A stretch of DNA of 64,000 bases from Lysobacter_F sp035645555 (GCA_035645555.1 DASQMI010000086.1:62001-126000), one strand, 5' to 3'. Positions 1 to 9,644 are shown, counted from the stretch's first letter. Notes: generated by a model not told the origin, from the sequence alone. Numbers and translations are program-made.

Positions 1-2
1 TC

Positions 3-401
3 GCCGCCCGCCGGCGCGGCGTGCGCATCCGAATCCTGCTGCCCGGCCCATTCATCGACTCCGATACGGTGCGGATCGCATCGAAGGGCGCCTGGGGGCC
101 TCTGCTCGCCGAAGGCGTAGAAATCTACGAGTACCAGCCGACGATGATGCACACCAAGATGGTGATCGTGGACCAGGCGATGGTGTCGGTCGGCTCCACC
201 AATTTCGACATGCGCTCGTTCCGTCTCAACGACGAAGCCAGCCTGAACATCTACGACGAGGAGTTCGCCCAGGCGATGACCCGTGTTTTCGAGAACGACC
301 TCGAGCCGACCATCCGCTACACCCACGCGATGTGGCAGCGCCGCCCGCTGCGCCTGAAGCTGTACGAGAAGCTCATCCTCCCGATCCGCTCGCAGCTGTA
401 G
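3..401 (+). CDS. Cardiolipin synthase / phospholipase D-family protein, C-terminal part
   Basis: The gene enters from the left edge already open, so only about 132 C-terminal residues are seen. A complete second HKD motif is visible: H-T-K followed by D and then a GSTNFDMRS segment, which is the phospholipase-D catalytic signature. Together with the following N-D-E residues this is typical of bacterial cardiolipin synthases, which join two phosphatidylglycerols (or PG and PE) at the inner membrane. The first HKD motif and any N-terminal membrane segments lie outside the window, so a different PLD-family member is possible. The next gene starts 5 bases after the stop, suggesting co-transcription. 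Confidence 0.8.
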   Translation, partial: AARRRGVRIRILLPGPFIDSDTVRIASKGAWGPLLAEGVEIYEYQPTMMHTKMVIVDQAMVSVGSTNFDMRSFRLNDEASLNIYDEEFAQAMTRVFENDLEPTIRYTHAMWQRRPLRLKLYEKLILPIRSQL

Positions 402-405
402 GCCG

Positions 406-1671
406 ATGGCACGCCTCCTGGAGAAGCTGCTGTTGGCGCTGCTGCTGGCGTGGGCGTGCACGCCCGCGGTGGTGCCCGCCTCCGCCGCGCCGGCGACCGC
501 AGGCCGCGCGCATGCGGACGCCGACGGTGCACTGGCGCGCGAGGTCGCGCGCCGCATCCACGACGTGCCGCGGCTGGGCGATGTCGTGGTCACCGCGCGT
601 GCCGGCGAAGTGCGTCTCGACGGGACGGTGGTGAGTGTCGAGGACCGCGCGCTCGCGGCGCAGATCGCCGGCCAGAACGCCGGGGTCAGAGGCGTGCAGA
701 ACCGCGTGCGCGTCAGCGCGCGGCTCACCGACCGGTTCGAAGCCGCCTACGCGCAGGTGATCGACAAGCTGCTGCGCTTCGTCGCCTCGCTGCCGGTGCT
801 GGCAATCGCGCTGCTGGTGGTCGTGGCGGCATCGTGGTTGGGACGCCTGCTTGGGCGCCGCGTGCGCCTGCGCCGGCTGCAGCGCCGCAATCCGTACCTC
901 GACATCCTGGCGCAGCGCTTCGTGCGCTGGATGATCACGCTCGCCGGCGTGCTGGTCGCTCTTGACCTGCTCGGGGCGACCGCCGCATTCGGCGCCGTGC
1001 TGGGATCGGCCGGTGTGGTGGGCCTCATCGCCGGCTTCGCGTTCAAGGACATCGCCGAGAACTACATCGCCGGCATCCTGCTCGGCCTTCGGCGCCCGTT
1101 CTCGCCCGGCGACCATGTGCTGATCGACCGCGTGCACGAAGGCAAGGTCGCGGCGCTGACGTCGCGCGCAACCGTGCTGATGACGCTCGACGGCAACCGT
1201 CTCACTCTGCCGAACGCGCTGGTGTTCAAGTCGGTGGTGTTGAACTTCAGCCACAACCCGAAGCGGCGCTTCGATTTCCTGATGCCGGTGGACCCGGGCA
1301 TGCGGATCGGTGTGGCGCAGCGCGCGGCGCAGGAGGCGGTTTGCACGGTCGACGGCGTGCTGCAGGATCCGGCACCGGCGGTGCTGGTCCATGAGTTCCA
1401 GCCCGACCGCATCGCGCTTTCGGTGCAGGGCTGGATCGACCAGCGCCACAACGACCTCGGCCGCGTGCGCAGCGAGGTGATGCGTGCGGTCAAGGGCGCG
1501 CTCGATCGCGCCGGCGTCGCCCGCGCGCGTTCGCTGCCGCCGCTGCCCGAGGATCACCGTTCGGGAGTCGAGAACGGCCCGCACGGCGACACCTCGGTCA
1601 ATCGCGACATCGACGAGCAGCTCCAGGCCGAACGCGAGCGGCACGACGGCCACGACCGCAACCTGCTGTGA
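406..1671 (+). CDS. BON-domain MscS-family mechanosensitive channel
   Basis: 421 residues. A cleavable signal peptide (about 1-28, rich in Leu/Ala) is followed by a BON-type domain (about 40-100, with G-E-V-R-L-D-G-T-V). Then come two or three membrane helices (about 130-200) and the MscS core: a glycine/alanine-rich pore helix (GLIAGFAFKDIAENYIAG) and the beta domain with N-R-L-T-L-P-N-A. The family releases solutes when the inner membrane is stretched. A periplasmic BON domain, which usually binds phospholipid, fused to MscS suggests envelope sensing; this is inference. The start is the ATG 5 bases after the phospholipase-D gene. The C-terminal tail is hydrophilic and charged. Confidence 0.85.
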   Translation: MARLLEKLLLALLLAWACTPAVVPASAAPATAGRAHADADGALAREVARRIHDVPRLGDVVVTARAGEVRLDGTVVSVEDRALAAQIAGQNAGVRGVQNRVRVSARLTDRFEAAYAQVIDKLLRFVASLPVLAIALLVVVAASWLGRLLGRRVRLRRLQRRNPYLDILAQRFVRWMITLAGVLVALDLLGATAAFGAVLGSAGVVGLIAGFAFKDIAENYIAGILLGLRRPFSPGDHVLIDRVHEGKVAALTSRATVLMTLDGNRLTLPNALVFKSVVLNFSHNPKRRFDFLMPVDPGMRIGVAQRAAQEAVCTVDGVLQDPAPAVLVHEFQPDRIALSVQGWIDQRHNDLGRVRSEVMRAVKGALDRAGVARARSLPPLPEDHRSGVENGPHGDTSVNRDIDEQLQAERERHDGHDRNLL

Positions 1672-1677
1672 CGCTGC

Positions 1678-2799
1678 TCAGCCGGCGCAGAACGCCGCGT
1701 AATCGATGAAGCCGGGAAACGCACGCCCGGGCGCGCAGACCGCGCAGTCCGGGTCCGGTGGCAGGCGCGTCTCGCGGAAGCGCATGGCGAGTGCGTCGAA
1801 GTTCAGTACGCGTCCGGCCAGCGGCTCGCCGATGCCCAGGATCAGCTTGATCGCCTCGGTGGCTTGCAGCAGGCCGATCACGCCCGGCAGCACGCCGAGC
1901 ACGCCGGCCTCGGCGCAGTTGGGCGCGGCTTCGGGCGGCGGCGGTTCCGGGAACAGGCAGCGATAGCACGGCAGCGCGCCGCGGTGGCGCCCTGCGTCGA
2001 ACACGCTCGCCTGGCCTTCGAAGCGGTGCACCGCGCCGTACACCAGCGGCTTGCCGAGCTTTACGCAGGCGTCGTTGAGCAGGTAGCGCGCCGGGAAGTT
2101 GTCGGCGCCGTCGACCACCACGTCGACCGCGTCGAGCAGACGCTCGACGTTGGCCGAGGTGATGCGCTCCGCTGCCGCGACGACTTCGACGGTCGGATTC
2201 AACGCGCGCAGCGCCGCAGCGGCCGAGGTCACCTTGGGCTCGCCCACGCGCGCTTCCGTGTGCAGGATCTGCCGCTGCAGGTTGCTGCGGTCGACCACGT
2301 CGTCGTCGGCCAGCACCAGCGTGCCGACACCGGCGGCGGCCAGATAGAACGCGGCGGGAGAGCCTAGCCCGCCGGCGCCGACCAGCAGCACGCGCGCGGC
2401 CTGCAGCCGGCGCTGTCCCGCCTCGCCCACTTCCGGCAGGCGCAGGTGGCGCGAATAGCGTTCGTAGAAGTCGGCCTCGGGCGGACGTACCACCGGCAAG
2501 CCATCGGCGATCCAGCGCGACGTGCCGCCGGCTACCGACGCGACGTGGGCGTAGCCCGCCGTAGCGAGCGCCTGCGCCGCCAGCAGCGAGCGCCGGCCGC
2601 TCTGGCAGATCAGCAGCACCTCGTGGTGCGGATCGGGCAACACCCGGGCCGGATCGGCCTCGAGCTCGCCGCGCGCGATGCCGAGCGCGCCTTCGGCCTG
2701 CCCGGTGGCGCGCTCGAACGCCTCGCGCACGTCGACCAGCTGCGCGCCCTGCAACTGGCGGCGACGCGCTTCGGTCGGTTCGATCTCGGGAATGTTCAT
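1678..2799 (-). CDS. moeB: Rhodanese-ThiF fusion, MoeB-like molybdopterin-synthase adenylyltransferase
   Basis: 373 residues from the ATG at 2799, eight bases after moeA. The N-terminal rhodanese domain (about 1-105) carries the active-site loop C-Q-S-G-R-R-S. The ThiF/E1-like domain (about 115-365) has the nucleotide loop GAGGLGSPAAFYLAAAGVG, the D-D-D-V-V-D-R-S-N-L-Q-R-Q motif and two zinc Cys pairs (C-Y-R-C and C-A-V-C). The family adenylates the C-terminal Gly-Gly of MoaD/ThiS, and the fused rhodanese can supply sulfur. It is last in der-mobA-moeA-moeB, so a molybdenum-cofactor role is favoured over thiamine. A longer upstream frame exists but overlaps moeA and lacks domain support. Confidence 0.85.
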   Translation of the reverse strand: MNIPEIEPTEARRRQLQGAQLVDVREAFERATGQAEGALGIARGELEADPARVLPDPHHEVLLICQSGRRSLLAAQALATAGYAHVASVAGGTSRWIADGLPVVRPPEADFYERYSRHLRLPEVGEAGQRRLQAARVLLVGAGGLGSPAAFYLAAAGVGTLVLADDDVVDRSNLQRQILHTEARVGEPKVTSAAAALRALNPTVEVVAAAERITSANVERLLDAVDVVVDGADNFPARYLLNDACVKLGKPLVYGAVHRFEGQASVFDAGRHRGALPCYRCLFPEPPPPEAAPNCAEAGVLGVLPGVIGLLQATEAIKLILGIGEPLAGRVLNFDALAMRFRETRLPPDPDCAVCAPGRAFPGFIDYAAFCAG

Positions 2800-2807
2800 G
2801 GACAGGC

Positions 2808-4016
2808 TCAATACGGCAAGACGTCGACCGCATCGCCGGCGGCGAGCGACTGCGGGCCGTCGGGCACCACGATCAACGCGTTGCTCTCGGCAGCGGCGCG
2901 CAGGCGGTGCGAACCGGTGGCGGCATTGGGGCCGACCGCCAGCGTGCCGTCGGCGCGCGGTTCGAGCAAGCCGCGGACGAATTCGCGGCGCGCATGCTTC
3001 TTCTCGATCGGCGCGCTCAGCCGCGCACGCCAGTGCGGACGCGGCTCGCGGCGCCCCTGCAGCCCGTCGAGCAGCGCGCGGCCGAGCGTGAGGTAGGTCG
3101 CCAGCACCGAGACCGGATTGCCGGGCAGCGCGAGCACCACCGCCTGGTCGAGCTCGCCGACCAGCAGCGGCATGCCCGGCTTCATCCGCACCTTCCAGAA
3201 CGCGATGCGGCCGAAGCGCTCCAGCACCGCCGGCACGTGGTCCTTCTCGCCGGCCGACACCCCGCCGCAGGTGAGCACCACATCGAACGCGCAGGCGGCG
3301 TCGCGCAGCGCGATTTCGATGCGCGCGGGATCGTCGGGGAGCGCCGGCCACGCGGTCGGCTCCAGCCCGTCGGCGCGCAGCAGGCCCATCAGCAGGTCGC
3401 GGTTGCTGTCGTGGATCTGGCCGTGCGCAAGCGGCAGCCCCGGCTCGACCAGCTCGTCGCCGGTGGTGAACACCGCCACGCTCGGCTTGCGCGCGACGCC
3501 CAGTGTCGCCACACCTGCGGCCGCGGCCAGCGCCACCCGCGCAGGCGTCAGCAGCGCACCGGCATACAGGACGGTCTGGCCCACCTCGACGTCCTCGCCG
3601 GCGCGGCGCACGTTGGCGCCTGCGGGCGTGTCCAGCGGCACGCGCACGTGCCCGCTATCGACCAGGCAGTTCTCCTTGATCGCCACGCTGTCCGCGCCGG
3701 CCGGCAACGGCGCGCCGGTGGTGATGCGCATGCACTCGCCGATGCCGATCGCCGCCTCGCCGGCGGGGCCGGCGAAGCGGTCGCCGACCAGCCGCAGTGG
3801 GGCTCCCGTCAGGTCGGCGTGTCGGAACGCGAAGCCGTCCATCGCGCTGTTGTCGAACGGCGGCAGTGCCAGCGGCGACACCACGTCGGTGGCGAGCACG
3901 TGTCCGTGCGCGCGGCCGAGTGCCACGCTGCGCACGTCGGTGCGGCGCGTCGCGGCGAGCGCCATCACCTGCTGCAGCGCGTCCTCGAAACCGATGCCGG
4001 TCGGATAGTCATTCAT
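2808..4016 (-). CDS. moeA: Molybdopterin molybdenumtransferase MoeA
   Basis: 402 residues, the usual MoeA length. It has the N-terminal P-F-D-N-S-A-M-D-G-F-A motif, FTTGDEL, the S-N-R motif, LTCGGVSAGEKDHV (the MoaB/Mog-like domain) and an A-L-P-G-N-P-V-S loop. MoeA inserts molybdate into adenylated molybdopterin in the cytoplasm. The gene overlaps the end of mobA by eight bases and is followed closely by the rhodanese-ThiF gene, so translation is probably coupled. Confidence 0.95.
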   Translation of the reverse strand: MNDYPTGIGFEDALQQVMALAATRRTDVRSVALGRAHGHVLATDVVSPLALPPFDNSAMDGFAFRHADLTGAPLRLVGDRFAGPAGEAAIGIGECMRITTGAPLPAGADSVAIKENCLVDSGHVRVPLDTPAGANVRRAGEDVEVGQTVLYAGALLTPARVALAAAAGVATLGVARKPSVAVFTTGDELVEPGLPLAHGQIHDSNRDLLMGLLRADGLEPTAWPALPDDPARIEIALRDAACAFDVVLTCGGVSAGEKDHVPAVLERFGRIAFWKVRMKPGMPLLVGELDQAVVLALPGNPVSVLATYLTLGRALLDGLQGRREPRPHWRARLSAPIEKKHARREFVRGLLEPRADGTLAVGPNAATGSHRLRAAAESNALIVVPDGPQSLAAGDAVDVLPY

Positions 4017-4587
4017 CGCGGATCACCGCGCCCGCGTGCCGCAGGTCATCGGGCGTGTTGAGGTTGCCGAAGCGCATGCCGGCGAACGGCACCACCGTGA
4101 GCGCCAGACGTTGGACCAGAGCGTGCGCGGCGCACGCGCCCTCGGCCAGCGCCGCATCGGCGGCGCGGCGCAGCACTGCGACCGGCCACAGCGCGACCAG
4201 CGGTTGCAGACCGTCGTCGTCGCGGGCGCAGGCGCCGTGCACGCCGCCCGCGCGCAGGCGCGGCAACAGGTCGGACGGGAGTGCCACGACATCCACCGGC
4301 AACGTCAGCAGCCACGGCGTGCGGCAGGCATGCGCCAGTGCGTGCAGCCCGCCGAGCGGCCCCTGCCCCGGCGCGGAATCCGCGATCGCGGTCAGCCCGC
4401 CGGCCCGGTAGCGTTCGTGCCCGCGATTGGCGCTGACCAGCACGGCATCGGCATCGCAGCCGAAGCGTTCGACCCAGCGCAGCACCTGCGGCGCGCCGTC
4501 GCGCTCCAGCCAAGCCTTGTCGACGCCGCCGAGTCGCGAACCGGCGCCGCCGGCAAGCACACCGAGGGTGACCGCTTGCGCGTTCAC
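4009..4587 (-). CDS. mobA: Molybdenum cofactor guanylyltransferase MobA
   Basis: 192 residues from a GTG start whose GTGA overlaps the stop of der. It begins with a nucleotidyltransferase loop, L-A-G-G-A-G-S-R-L-G-G-V-D-K, matching the MobA signature. It attaches GMP to Mo-molybdopterin to make the guanine dinucleotide cofactor. The loop has A-G where many family members have R-S, a mild difference. Its place between der and moeA means cofactor assembly is expressed downstream of a ribosome GTPase gene. Confidence 0.88.
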   Translation of the reverse strand: MNAQAVTLGVLAGGAGSRLGGVDKAWLERDGAPQVLRWVERFGCDADAVLVSANRGHERYRAGGLTAIADSAPGQGPLGGLHALAHACRTPWLLTLPVDVVALPSDLLPRLRAGGVHGACARDDDGLQPLVALWPVAVLRRAADAALAEGACAAHALVQRLALTVVPFAGMRFGNLNTPDDLRHAGAVIRDE

Positions 4588-5984
4588 TTCCCGCGCTTGA
4601 CGAACCGCATCAGCCGCCGCCGGCGCGCCACCTGGCGCTCGCTCAGCTCGTTCTTGCGGCCTTCGTAGGGGTTCTCGCCTTCCTTGAACACGAACCGCAC
4701 CGGCGTGCCGACCAGCTTGAAGCGCTTGCGAAAGAAGTTCTCGAGGTAACGCTTGTAGCTGTCGCTGAGCGTGCGCAGGCGCGTGCCATGGATCGCGAAC
4801 GTCGGCGGATTGTGGCCGGCCGGATGCGCGAAGCGCAGCTTGGCGACGTGCCCGCGCACGGTCGGCGGCGGGTTGGCGGCGTACGCGGCCTCGATCGCGC
4901 GGTTGACCTCGCTGGTGGTGAACTCGCGCGTGGCCGACGCATGGGCGCGGTGGATCGCCTTGAACAGCTCGCGCAGCCCGGAGCCGTGCTTGGCGCTGAT
5001 CCGGATGCGCTCCGCCCAGTCGACGAAGCCGAGCTTGCGGTCGAGCAGCACTTCGGCCTGCTCGCGCTGGTAGGTGGTCAGCCCATCCCACTTGTTGACC
5101 GCGATCACCAGCGCGCGGCCGGCGTCGAGCGCATGCCCGAGCACGGTGGCGTCCTGGTCGGTGACGCCCTCGCTGGCATCCAGCAGCACCACGGCCACCT
5201 GGCAGCGTTCGATCGCTTCCAGGGTCTTGATGACCGAGAACTTCTCGACCGCTTCCTCGACCTTGGAGCGGCGGCGCACACCGGCGGTGTCGATGAGCCG
5301 GTAGGCGCGGCCGTCGCGTTCCATGTCCACCGCGACCGCGTCGCGCGTGGTACCCGGCACCTCGGAGGCGATCATCCGCTCCTCGCCGAGCAGGCGGTTC
5401 ACCAGCGTCGACTTGCCGACGTTCGGGCGGCCGATGAACGCGACGCGGATGCGCGCCGGATCGTCGTCGGGTTCGGCGACCTGGCCGGCTTCCGGCAGCC
5501 GCTCCTGCACCAGTTCCAGCAGCTCGTCGATGCCGCGCCGGTTGGACGAGGAGATCGGCACCATCTCGCCGAGGCCGTACCGCGCGAACTCGGCCAGCGC
5601 GGCCTCGACGTCGATGCCGTCGCTCTTGTTGACCACCAGCAGCGTCGGCTTGGCCAATCGACGCAGCCACGCCAGGATCTCGTCGTCGAGCGCGGACGGG
5701 CCTTCGCGACCGTCGACCACGAACAGCACCACGTCCGCTTCCTCGGCAGCCGCGCGCGCCTGCCGCGCGGTGGCGCCGGCCAGACCCTCGTCCTCGCCGG
5801 CGATACCGCCGGTGTCGACCACCGCGAACGGCGGCTGGCCTTCCAGCCGGCACACGCCGTAATGGCGGTCGCGGGTGACGCCGGGCTGGTCGTGCACGAG
5901 CGCGTCGCGGCTGCGCGTCAGCACGTTGAACAACGTCGACTTGCCGACGTTGGGGCGGCCCACGAGAGCGACGAGGGGAAGCAT
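4584..5984 (-). CDS. der: Ribosome-assembly GTPase Der (EngA)
   Basis: 466 residues with two tandem G domains, each with a G-R-P-N-V-G-K-S-T P-loop (residues about 9-17 and 187-195), DTGG/DTAG switch-II motifs and NKSD/NKWD specificity motifs. A KH-like C-terminal domain follows. Der is an essential GTPase that matures the 50S subunit. It lies 115 bases from bamB and starts the der-mobA-moeA-moeB run. Confidence 0.97.
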   Translation of the reverse strand: MLPLVALVGRPNVGKSTLFNVLTRSRDALVHDQPGVTRDRHYGVCRLEGQPPFAVVDTGGIAGEDEGLAGATARQARAAAEEADVVLFVVDGREGPSALDDEILAWLRRLAKPTLLVVNKSDGIDVEAALAEFARYGLGEMVPISSSNRRGIDELLELVQERLPEAGQVAEPDDDPARIRVAFIGRPNVGKSTLVNRLLGEERMIASEVPGTTRDAVAVDMERDGRAYRLIDTAGVRRRSKVEEAVEKFSVIKTLEAIERCQVAVVLLDASEGVTDQDATVLGHALDAGRALVIAVNKWDGLTTYQREQAEVLLDRKLGFVDWAERIRISAKHGSGLRELFKAIHRAHASATREFTTSEVNRAIEAAYAANPPPTVRGHVAKLRFAHPAGHNPPTFAIHGTRLRTLSDSYKRYLENFFRKRFKLVGTPVRFVFKEGENPYEGRKNELSERQVARRRRLMRFVKRGK

Positions 5985-6099
5985 GGTGAGAGCGTAGCCT
6001 TCGGATGTGCGGATGGCGAAAACACGAAGCCACGCGCCGGAGGGCGCGTGGCCTGGGCTGCAGCGTCACGGCAGGCGGCGGGGCTTGCCCGCCCGTCGT

Positions 6100-7293
6100 T
6101 CACTGCAGGCGGTAGGCGCTGAGCTTGCCGTCGACGGTCTGCACGACCATCACGTCGCCGACCACCACCGGCACCCCGCGGATCGGGTCGCGGCCGGCGC
6201 GCACGCGGGCGGCGAACGCGCCGGTGTCGAGCCGCAGCCAATGCACGTAGCCCTCGAAATCGGCCACCACGGCATAGTCGCCGTGAATCGCGGTGCCGAC
6301 CACGCCGCGGCGCGCCAATCCCGGCTGCATCCACAGCGTGCTGCCGCCGGCCTTGTCGAGCGCGTACACGTTGCCGGTGCGGTCGCTCACCACCACGCGG
6401 TCGGCGGCCACGCCGACGCGGCCGGCGCCGCCCTGCTGGGCTGCCCACAGCGGGCGGCCGGTCGGGCCTTCGATCGCGATGGTCTGACCCTTGTAGCTGG
6501 TGGCGAGCAGCACGGTCCCGTCGAGCACCGGCGTACCGTCGACGTCCGCCATGCGCTCCAGCTCGGTGCGGCCTTCCGGCTGCGCGACCGCCTGTTCCCA
6601 CAGCGGACGGCCGTCGGTCGCAGCCAAGGCGGCCACAGTGCCGTCGTCGTTGCCCACGAACACGAACCCGGGGCCGACCAGCGGCGCGTCGTTGCCGCGC
6701 ACCGACAGCAGCGGCACCTCGCGGTTCCAGAACCAACGGCGCTCGCCGCTGGCGGCGTCGAACGCGGTCACGCGGCCATCGTTGGAGCGCACGTAGACGA
6801 AGCCACCGCCGATCGCCGGTGCGGCGATGACCTCGTTGGGCACCTTCGCCCGCCACTTCTCGGCGCCGGTGGCGGCATCGAGCGCCACGACGTCGCCGTC
6901 GAGACCGCCGACCACGACCAGGCCGTCGCCTGCGCCGGGGCCGCCGGACAGGCGCAGTTCGCTCTCGTACGTCCACACCGTGGCGCCGGTGAGCAGATCC
7001 AGCGCGCGCACGCCGCCTTCGACGGCGGCCGCGTACACGCGGTTGTCGGCGATGACCGGCGACTGCCGCACGCCGAGGCGGCCTTCGCCGTCGCCCGCGC
7101 CCTGCGACCACAGCCGCGTCACCGTCACGGTCGGGGTGATGTCGGCGAGTTCGGTGGGTTCGTTGGGCTTGCCCACCTCGTCCTTGCCGCCGAACCAGCC
7201 GCGGATGGTGGAGCAACCGGCGAGCGCGAGGACGCAGGCCAACAACGTGAGCGTGCGCATCCCGGCGCGGCCGGGCGTGGTGGCGGAAATCAT
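6100..7293 (-). CDS. bamB: Outer-membrane assembly lipoprotein BamB
   Basis: 397 residues from the ATG at 7293, which overlaps the upstream stop as TGATG. An internal ATG at 7260 would give a more usual short lipoprotein signal, since the lipobox L-A-G-C comes 15 residues later. The rest is a PQQ-type eight-bladed propeller with repeated A-L-D-A-x-T-G-x-x-W blades. BamB is the lipoprotein of the BAM complex that feeds beta-barrel proteins to BamA. The order yfgM-bamB-der is the classical gammaproteobacterial arrangement. Confidence 0.95.
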   Translation of the reverse strand: MISATTPGRAGMRTLTLLACVLALAGCSTIRGWFGGKDEVGKPNEPTELADITPTVTVTRLWSQGAGDGEGRLGVRQSPVIADNRVYAAAVEGGVRALDLLTGATVWTYESELRLSGGPGAGDGLVVVGGLDGDVVALDAATGAEKWRAKVPNEVIAAPAIGGGFVYVRSNDGRVTAFDAASGERRWFWNREVPLLSVRGNDAPLVGPGFVFVGNDDGTVAALAATDGRPLWEQAVAQPEGRTELERMADVDGTPVLDGTVLLATSYKGQTIAIEGPTGRPLWAAQQGGAGRVGVAADRVVVSDRTGNVYALDKAGGSTLWMQPGLARRGVVGTAIHGDYAVVADFEGYVHWLRLDTGAFAARVRAGRDPIRGVPVVVGDVMVVQTVDGKLSAYRLQ

Positions 7294-7919
7294 CAGGACT
7301 GGGTCTCCGGCTTGGTCGGCGTGCCGCCGGCCTGGGTCAGCTTCAGTTCGAGCAGACGGCGCAGCGGTGCGGCGACGTCGGTCTTGGTCAGCGCCTGTGC
7401 GTAAGCCTCGCGCGCCTGCTCCCGACGGCCGCGGGCAAACTCGGCATCTCCGCGCGCTTCGAGCGCCGCGGGCGTGGCGTTGTCGGCGAGCAGCTTGAGC
7501 GCTTCATCGTGCTTGCCGGCATCGATCAGCAGGCGTGCGAGGCGCACCTGCACGATGTCGGCGAGCGCGGGGTCTTCGGGCTTGAGGCCGCGCAGCGTGG
7601 CGATCGCATCGTCGCGCTTGCCCTCATTGACTTGGCGCTTGGCCAGCTCGAGCCCGGCGAGCACGCGGTAGGCGCCTTCGAGCGAGGCCAGCTTGCCGGC
7701 AGCCTGGGCATCGCCGGCGCGGATCGCATCGATCGCCGCCTCGTAACGCGCGGCCGCGGCGAGCGTGCCCTGCTCACGGCTCTGCTTCCAGTAGTTCCAG
7801 CCGTAAATCGCGCCCAGACCGAGGACGATGCCGCCGATCAGTGCCGCCGCGTTCTTGCGCAGCCAGTTGAGGACGCGTTCGCTTTGTTCGTGTTCGTCGA
7901 GAAGATCGTCGATCGCCAT
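7293..7919 (-). CDS. YfgM-type membrane-anchored tetratricopeptide protein
   Basis: 208 residues from the ATG at 7919 (MAIDDLLDEHEQ). A longer frame runs to 8000 but adds an Arg/Pro-rich leader without homology logic. One membrane helix (about 24-42) is followed by TPR-like helical repeats. In relatives YfgM works with the PpiD/SecYEG periplasmic chaperone network. The gene is coupled to bamB by a one-base overlap. In many gammaproteobacteria ispG and hisS lie between rodZ and this gene; they are absent here. Confidence 0.88.
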   Translation of the reverse strand: MAIDDLLDEHEQSERVLNWLRKNAAALIGGIVLGLGAIYGWNYWKQSREQGTLAAAARYEAAIDAIRAGDAQAAGKLASLEGAYRVLAGLELAKRQVNEGKRDDAIATLRGLKPEDPALADIVQVRLARLLIDAGKHDEALKLLADNATPAALEARGDAEFARGRREQAREAYAQALTKTDVAAPLRRLLELKLTQAGGTPTKPETQS

Positions 7920-8006
7920 GCTGTCTTGCCCCGCCATTTCGGCGGGGACCCGAGGGGTTGTAAGACCCGCGTGGCGGGCCGGTCGTCGTGACACCCGCAA
8001 CGCGGG

Positions 8007-8837
8007 TCAGTTGCCGACCGGCGCGAGGGAACCGTCAGAGGATAGCGTAAAGCGCGCTACGTTCGCGCGGCTGAACGGCGCGAGGTCGACCACCTGCCCC
8101 GCATTGCGCACGTCCACCGCGGACACGTTGCCGATCACCACCTGCGCGATTTCGCCGGGACGGTAGCGGCGCGACTCGCCGGCCGGGACCAGGCCGCGCT
8201 CGATCGTGCGGCCGTCGGCGGCCTGCACCTCGACCCAGCTTTCGGCCTTGAACTGCACCGCCAGTTCGCGCGCCGTCGCGGCCGGCTGCGACGGCGGCAG
8301 TGCGGCGAGCGACGCCACCAGCGGTTCGCCCTGTGGCGCGGACGCGACGCGCGGCGCGGCAGGCGCCGGCTGCGCCTGGGCCGGCACGGCATCGACCGGC
8401 AGTGCGTCGAGCGACTGCACCGCGAAGTCGCGGTCCAGGTGCGGACGCGTTGCCAGCCACACCGGGACCGCGATCGCGCCGGTCAGCACCACGTAGATGG
8501 CGCGCCGGGTCGCCTGCTCGAGCAGGCGGCGGTAGCGCGGCGTGTGCACATGGCTGACCAGAGGGGCCGGTTCGCCGTTGGCGACCGGCAGCGTTTCGAG
8601 CTCCGGCTGTAGATCCAGGTTGAGCAGCCGCGCATAGCTGCGCAGCTGGCCGCGGACGAACACCGGCGCCCCCAAACGCGAGTGATCGTCGGCTTCGAGT
8701 GCCTCCAGCACGTGGCGCGGGAGGTGAAGCTGCACGGAAACCTGATCCAGGGAGAGGCCGGCCGCCTCCCTGGCCTGCTTCAAACGCGCGCCGAACTGCC
8801 CGAGCCCGCCGCGCGCGACGTCGTAGGACTGCATCAT
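8007..8837 (-). CDS. rodZ: RodZ-like cytoskeletal helix-turn-helix membrane protein
   Basis: 276 residues from the first of two ATGs; ATGA overlaps the pilF stop. The N-terminal Xre-type helix-turn-helix (about 10-80, with G-x-x-L-x-x-A-R-E-A-A-G-L-S) is followed by one membrane helix (about 110-130), a Pro/Ala-rich periplasmic linker and a C-terminal DUF4115 beta domain ending in S-L-A-P-V-G-N. RodZ links MreB filaments to the membrane and helps set rod shape. The next gene downstream starts 87 bases away. Confidence 0.9.
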   Translation of the reverse strand: MMQSYDVARGGLGQFGARLKQAREAAGLSLDQVSVQLHLPRHVLEALEADDHSRLGAPVFVRGQLRSYARLLNLDLQPELETLPVANGEPAPLVSHVHTPRYRRLLEQATRRAIYVVLTGAIAVPVWLATRPHLDRDFAVQSLDALPVDAVPAQAQPAPAAPRVASAPQGEPLVASLAALPPSQPAATARELAVQFKAESWVEVQAADGRTIERGLVPAGESRRYRPGEIAQVVIGNVSAVDVRNAGQVVDLAPFSRANVARFTLSSDGSLAPVGN

Positions 8838-9644
8838 GGCCTGTTTTTCGCCCCTTGCTTGGAGTCCCGCGGCTGCGGCGACTCCTCCCCCATGCGTTGA
8901 ACGTACTGCTGTGCTGCGGCGTTGTCGCCAAGCGCGTGTTCGATTTGTGACGCCAGCTGCAAAGCCGCCCGATCCGCAGGCGCAACCGCGAGCCGGCGTT
9001 CGGAGAACGCCCGCGCCTGCAGGTAGCGTCCGGCGCGGTACTCGCGTTCGGCGAGCGTGCCGAGCGCCAGCGCGTTCTGCGGATCGAGCTCGATCGCGCG
9101 CCGCAGGTCGCGCTCGGCACGCGCGTGGTCGCCGGCGCGATCCGCGCAGAAGCCGGCGTTGGCGAGCGCGGCGGCCGGCGTCGCGTAGTCGCGGTCGGCG
9201 AGCGCGCGGTCGAACCAGCCGAGCGCTTCGGCCGGCTTGCCGTTGCGGCACAGCCACGCGCCGTAGTTGTTGAGCGGGCCGCCCCGCTGCGGGGATAGCT
9301 CCGCCGCGCGCCGGTAGTGGCGCCCGGCCGGCGCGGGCTTCGCTTGCGCATCCAGCGCGGCGGCGAGCACCGTGTGCGCATCCGCCAGCTGGTCGTCCAG
9401 CCGGACCGCCTCGCGCGCCACGCGCTCGGCGTCCGCGGTCTGTCCGGACAGCAGCGCCTGCTGCGCGTGCAGCACCAGCTGGCGTGCCTGCGCTTCGCCG
9501 CGGCGCGGCTCGCGCACCTCGACGTCGAGCGCGGTCTGCTCGAAATCGCCGCGGCCCAGGTCGGGACGGATGAAGGCGAGACGGCTGCAGGCGGTGGTCG
9601 CGGCACACGCCGCGAGCGTCAGAAGGACCAGGCGCGCGGTCGGG

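Noticed and set aside
373..1653. A 426-codon open frame antisense to the BON-MscS gene
   Set aside because: Composition is His/Arg/Gln-rich low complexity, as expected for the antisense of a high-GC gene; the plus strand encodes a clear channel.
4009..6069. A 686-codon minus frame spanning der and mobA
   Set aside because: Only its last part is MobA; the rest is an off-frame of der, which is unmistakable in its own frame. MobA starts at the GTG at 4587.
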